Assembly: GCA_030705725.1 (NCBI GenBank) | Contig: JAUZPW010000098.1 | Location: forward strand, 1-5,973 | From: Bacillota bacterium | GTDB lineage: Bacteria; Bacillota; Clostridia; Oscillospirales; Butyricicoccaceae | Direction: 5' to 3' | DNA length: 5,973 nucleotides | In this document: positions 4,555 through 5,973 of the stretch, piece by piece | How positions within the stretch are numbered: position 1 is the first letter of the stretch | Layout of the letters: each line of letters starts with the position of its first letter | Program-made: the position numbers and the translations under genes | The notes under the pieces: model-generated | Seen by the model: only the letters and a program-made list of their open reading frames with translations | The model's database searches: none | Told to the model about the DNA's origin: nothing

Positions 4555-5973
4555 TTGAAAAATTTTTTATCCGGCGGGCGGCTGCTTTTCGACGGCGCTT
4601 TCGGCAGCTATTATTTTTCGCTGACCGGTGACGAAGCGCCCTGCGAGCTTGCAAACCTGAACCGCCCGGACACCGTCAGGGAAATCCACAGGCGGTACAT
4701 CGAGGCGGGTGCTCAGGCCATAAAAACCAACACCTTCGGGGCGAACACGCATGCGCTGAAATCGGATTTTTCCACGGTGCGCACGGTGGTTGAAAACGGC
4801 TTTAAGCTGGCAAAGGAGGAGTCCTACGGCGCTTTTGTTTTTGCGGATATAGGGCCTTTTATGCATGAAACCCGCGAGGAGACCGTTTCGGAGTACATTG
4901 GCATCGCGGATATATTCCTGGACTTTGGCGCGGACTGTTTTTTGTTTGAGACCTTTCCCGAATACGAGATAATGGAACCGGTTTTAGGGCATATCAAAAA
5001 GAAAAATCCGGAGGCTTTTATCATTTTTTCGTTTGCCGTGTCGCAGGACGGCTATACGCGGCGGGGTATATTTTACAAAGCGCTTATAAAAGCTGCGGCC
5101 GGGGACAAAAATATCGACGCGGTCGGGTTAAACTGCTATTGCGGCCCGTCGCATATAAAGGAGCTTTTCCGCGGTATGCCGGCTGTAGGCAAGCCGGCGT
5201 CGGTTATGCCGAACGCGGGCTATCCGGTTTTGTCCGGGGGACGTATTCTTTACAACGACAACGCTTCATATTTTGCAAACAAGCTGTTCGAAATTTCACA
5301 GTGCGGCGCCGTGATTCTCGGAGGATGCTGCGGAACTACCCCGGAACATATAAAAGAAGCGTCGAAATTGCTGAAAATTTCGGGCGGCGAGCTAACTATT
5401 GCCGCAAAGACGGAAGAGCGCAAAGCGTCGCTTTCCGTAAACAGCTTCCGTGAAAAATTAAAAAGCGGCAAAAAGGTGATTGCAGTCGAGCTCTCGCCCC
5501 CTGCGGGAGCTGACGCGCAGCCGCTTATCGAACGCGCCAGAGCCGCTAAAGATGCCGGTGCCGATCTTATCACATTCCCCGACTCTCCGCTGTCCAGGGC
5601 GAGAGCGGACAGCATGATGTGCGCGGCTTTAGTCCGGCGCGAGGTGTCTATAGACGTGCTGCCGCATCTGTCTTGCCGCGATCGGAACACGGTCGGAATA
5701 AAATCCATTCTGCTTGCCGGGAAAATGGAGAATATCGGAAGCGTTCTCGCACTGACCGGAGACCCGATGGGGCCTGTCCCTGATTTCACCGACAGGGGCG
5801 TGTTCAGTCTGCATTCAATAAATCTTATATCATATATAAAAAGCCTGAATTCGGAAGCGTTTGCGGACGACGGCTATTTTATAGGCGCGGCTCTAAATAT
5901 AAACGCGCCCAATTTTGAGGCGGAACTGCGGCGCGCGCAGCAGAAAGAAAAAAACGGCGCGGAGTTTTTTTTG
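4555..5973 (+). CDS. yitJ: Bifunctional homocysteine S-methyltransferase / methylenetetrahydrofolate reductase (YitJ-like), cut by window edge
   Basis: Joins two steps of methionine synthesis: reduction of 5,10-methylene-THF to 5-methyl-THF, and methyl transfer to homocysteine. Seen: 473 codons open to the right edge; Bacillus YitJ is about 610 residues, so roughly the last quarter is missing. The N-terminal S-methyltransferase domain (about 5-290) has LLFDGAFGSYYF, IKTNTFGANTHAL and the three zinc-ligand cysteines: GLNC (Cys194) and LGGCCGTTPEH (Cys258, Cys259). The reductase barrel starts near 305 with VIAVELSPPAGAD. It continues with DAGADLITFPDSPLSRARAD, LPHLSCRDRN and LALTGDP, typical MTHFR motifs. 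The TTG start is chosen from GGGGG (4543-4547) seven bases upstream and from conserved sequence beginning about residue 5; no nearby in-frame ATG exists. It lies 135 bp after upp, and the gap holds a candidate regulatory RNA. The two-domain assignment is secure; the methyl donor used by the first domain is not shown by sequence. Confidence 0.93.
   Translation, partial: MKNFLSGGRLLFDGAFGSYYFSLTGDEAPCELANLNRPDTVREIHRRYIEAGAQAIKTNTFGANTHALKSDFSTVRTVVENGFKLAKEESYGAFVFADIGPFMHETREETVSEYIGIADIFLDFGADCFLFETFPEYEIMEPVLGHIKKKNPEAFIIFSFAVSQDGYTRRGIFYKALIKAAAGDKNIDAVGLNCYCGPSHIKELFRGMPAVGKPASVMPNAGYPVLSGGRILYNDNASYFANKLFEISQCGAVILGGCCGTTPEHIKEASKLLKISGGELTIAAKTEERKASLSVNSFREKLKSGKKVIAVELSPPAGADAQPLIERARAAKDAGADLITFPDSPLSRARADSMMCAALVRREVSIDVLPHLSCRDRNTVGIKSILLAGKMENIGSVLALTGDPMGPVPDFTDRGVFSLHSINLISYIKSLNSEAFADDGYFIGAALNINAPNFEAELRRAQQKEKNGAEFFL

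Noticed and set aside
5965..5972. T8 run at the window end as a possible frameshift site
   Set aside because: The reading frame continues in frame (F-F-L) to the edge, and there is no evidence of a break.

Overview
The window looks like ordinary chromosome from a low-to-mid GC Firmicute, most likely a Clostridia of the Oscillospirales/Ruminococcaceae kind. The evidence is strong GGAGG-type ribosome binding sites, TTG and GTG starts, a Gram-positive LexA box, and the gene order tsaE-tsaB-rpiB-upp. This assignment is inferred from gene content and signals, not from any search. No mobile element, CRISPR array, rRNA or tRNA is visible.

The left third is transcribed leftwards. From right to left it holds a SEDS glycosyltransferase (RodA/FtsW family, TTG start), a short single-span membrane protein whose start codon is puzzling, an intrinsic terminator, and a separately promoted Y-family DNA polymerase (DinB-like) that runs off the left edge. 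The polymerase promoter carries a perfect 18-bp LexA palindrome between the -10 box and the ribosome binding site, so the gene is very probably under SOS control.

A 224-bp divergent intergenic region (about 1949-2172) has an extended -10 promoter facing each way. Three copies of a TATGATA/TATCATA half-site lie around the rightward promoter.

The right two thirds are transcribed rightwards. tsaE and tsaB overlap by 20 bp, tsaB and rpiB overlap by 4 bp (ATGA), and upp follows 30 bp later. These supply two subunits of the t6A tRNA-modification machinery, a pentose-phosphate isomerase and a uracil-salvage enzyme, probably from one transcript. After a 135-bp gap comes a bifunctional homocysteine S-methyltransferase/methylenetetrahydrofolate reductase (YitJ-like, TTG start), cut by the right edge.

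The most interesting non-coding piece is the gap before the YitJ-like gene. It can form a small perfect hairpin and then a long three-helix arm whose C-rich closing strand is also complementary to the gene's GGGGG ribosome binding site. That is the layout of a translational switch, and it does not resemble the S-box known upstream of yitJ in Bacillus. The other open item is the small membrane protein, which has a near-perfect Shine-Dalgarno but ACG at the ideal start position.
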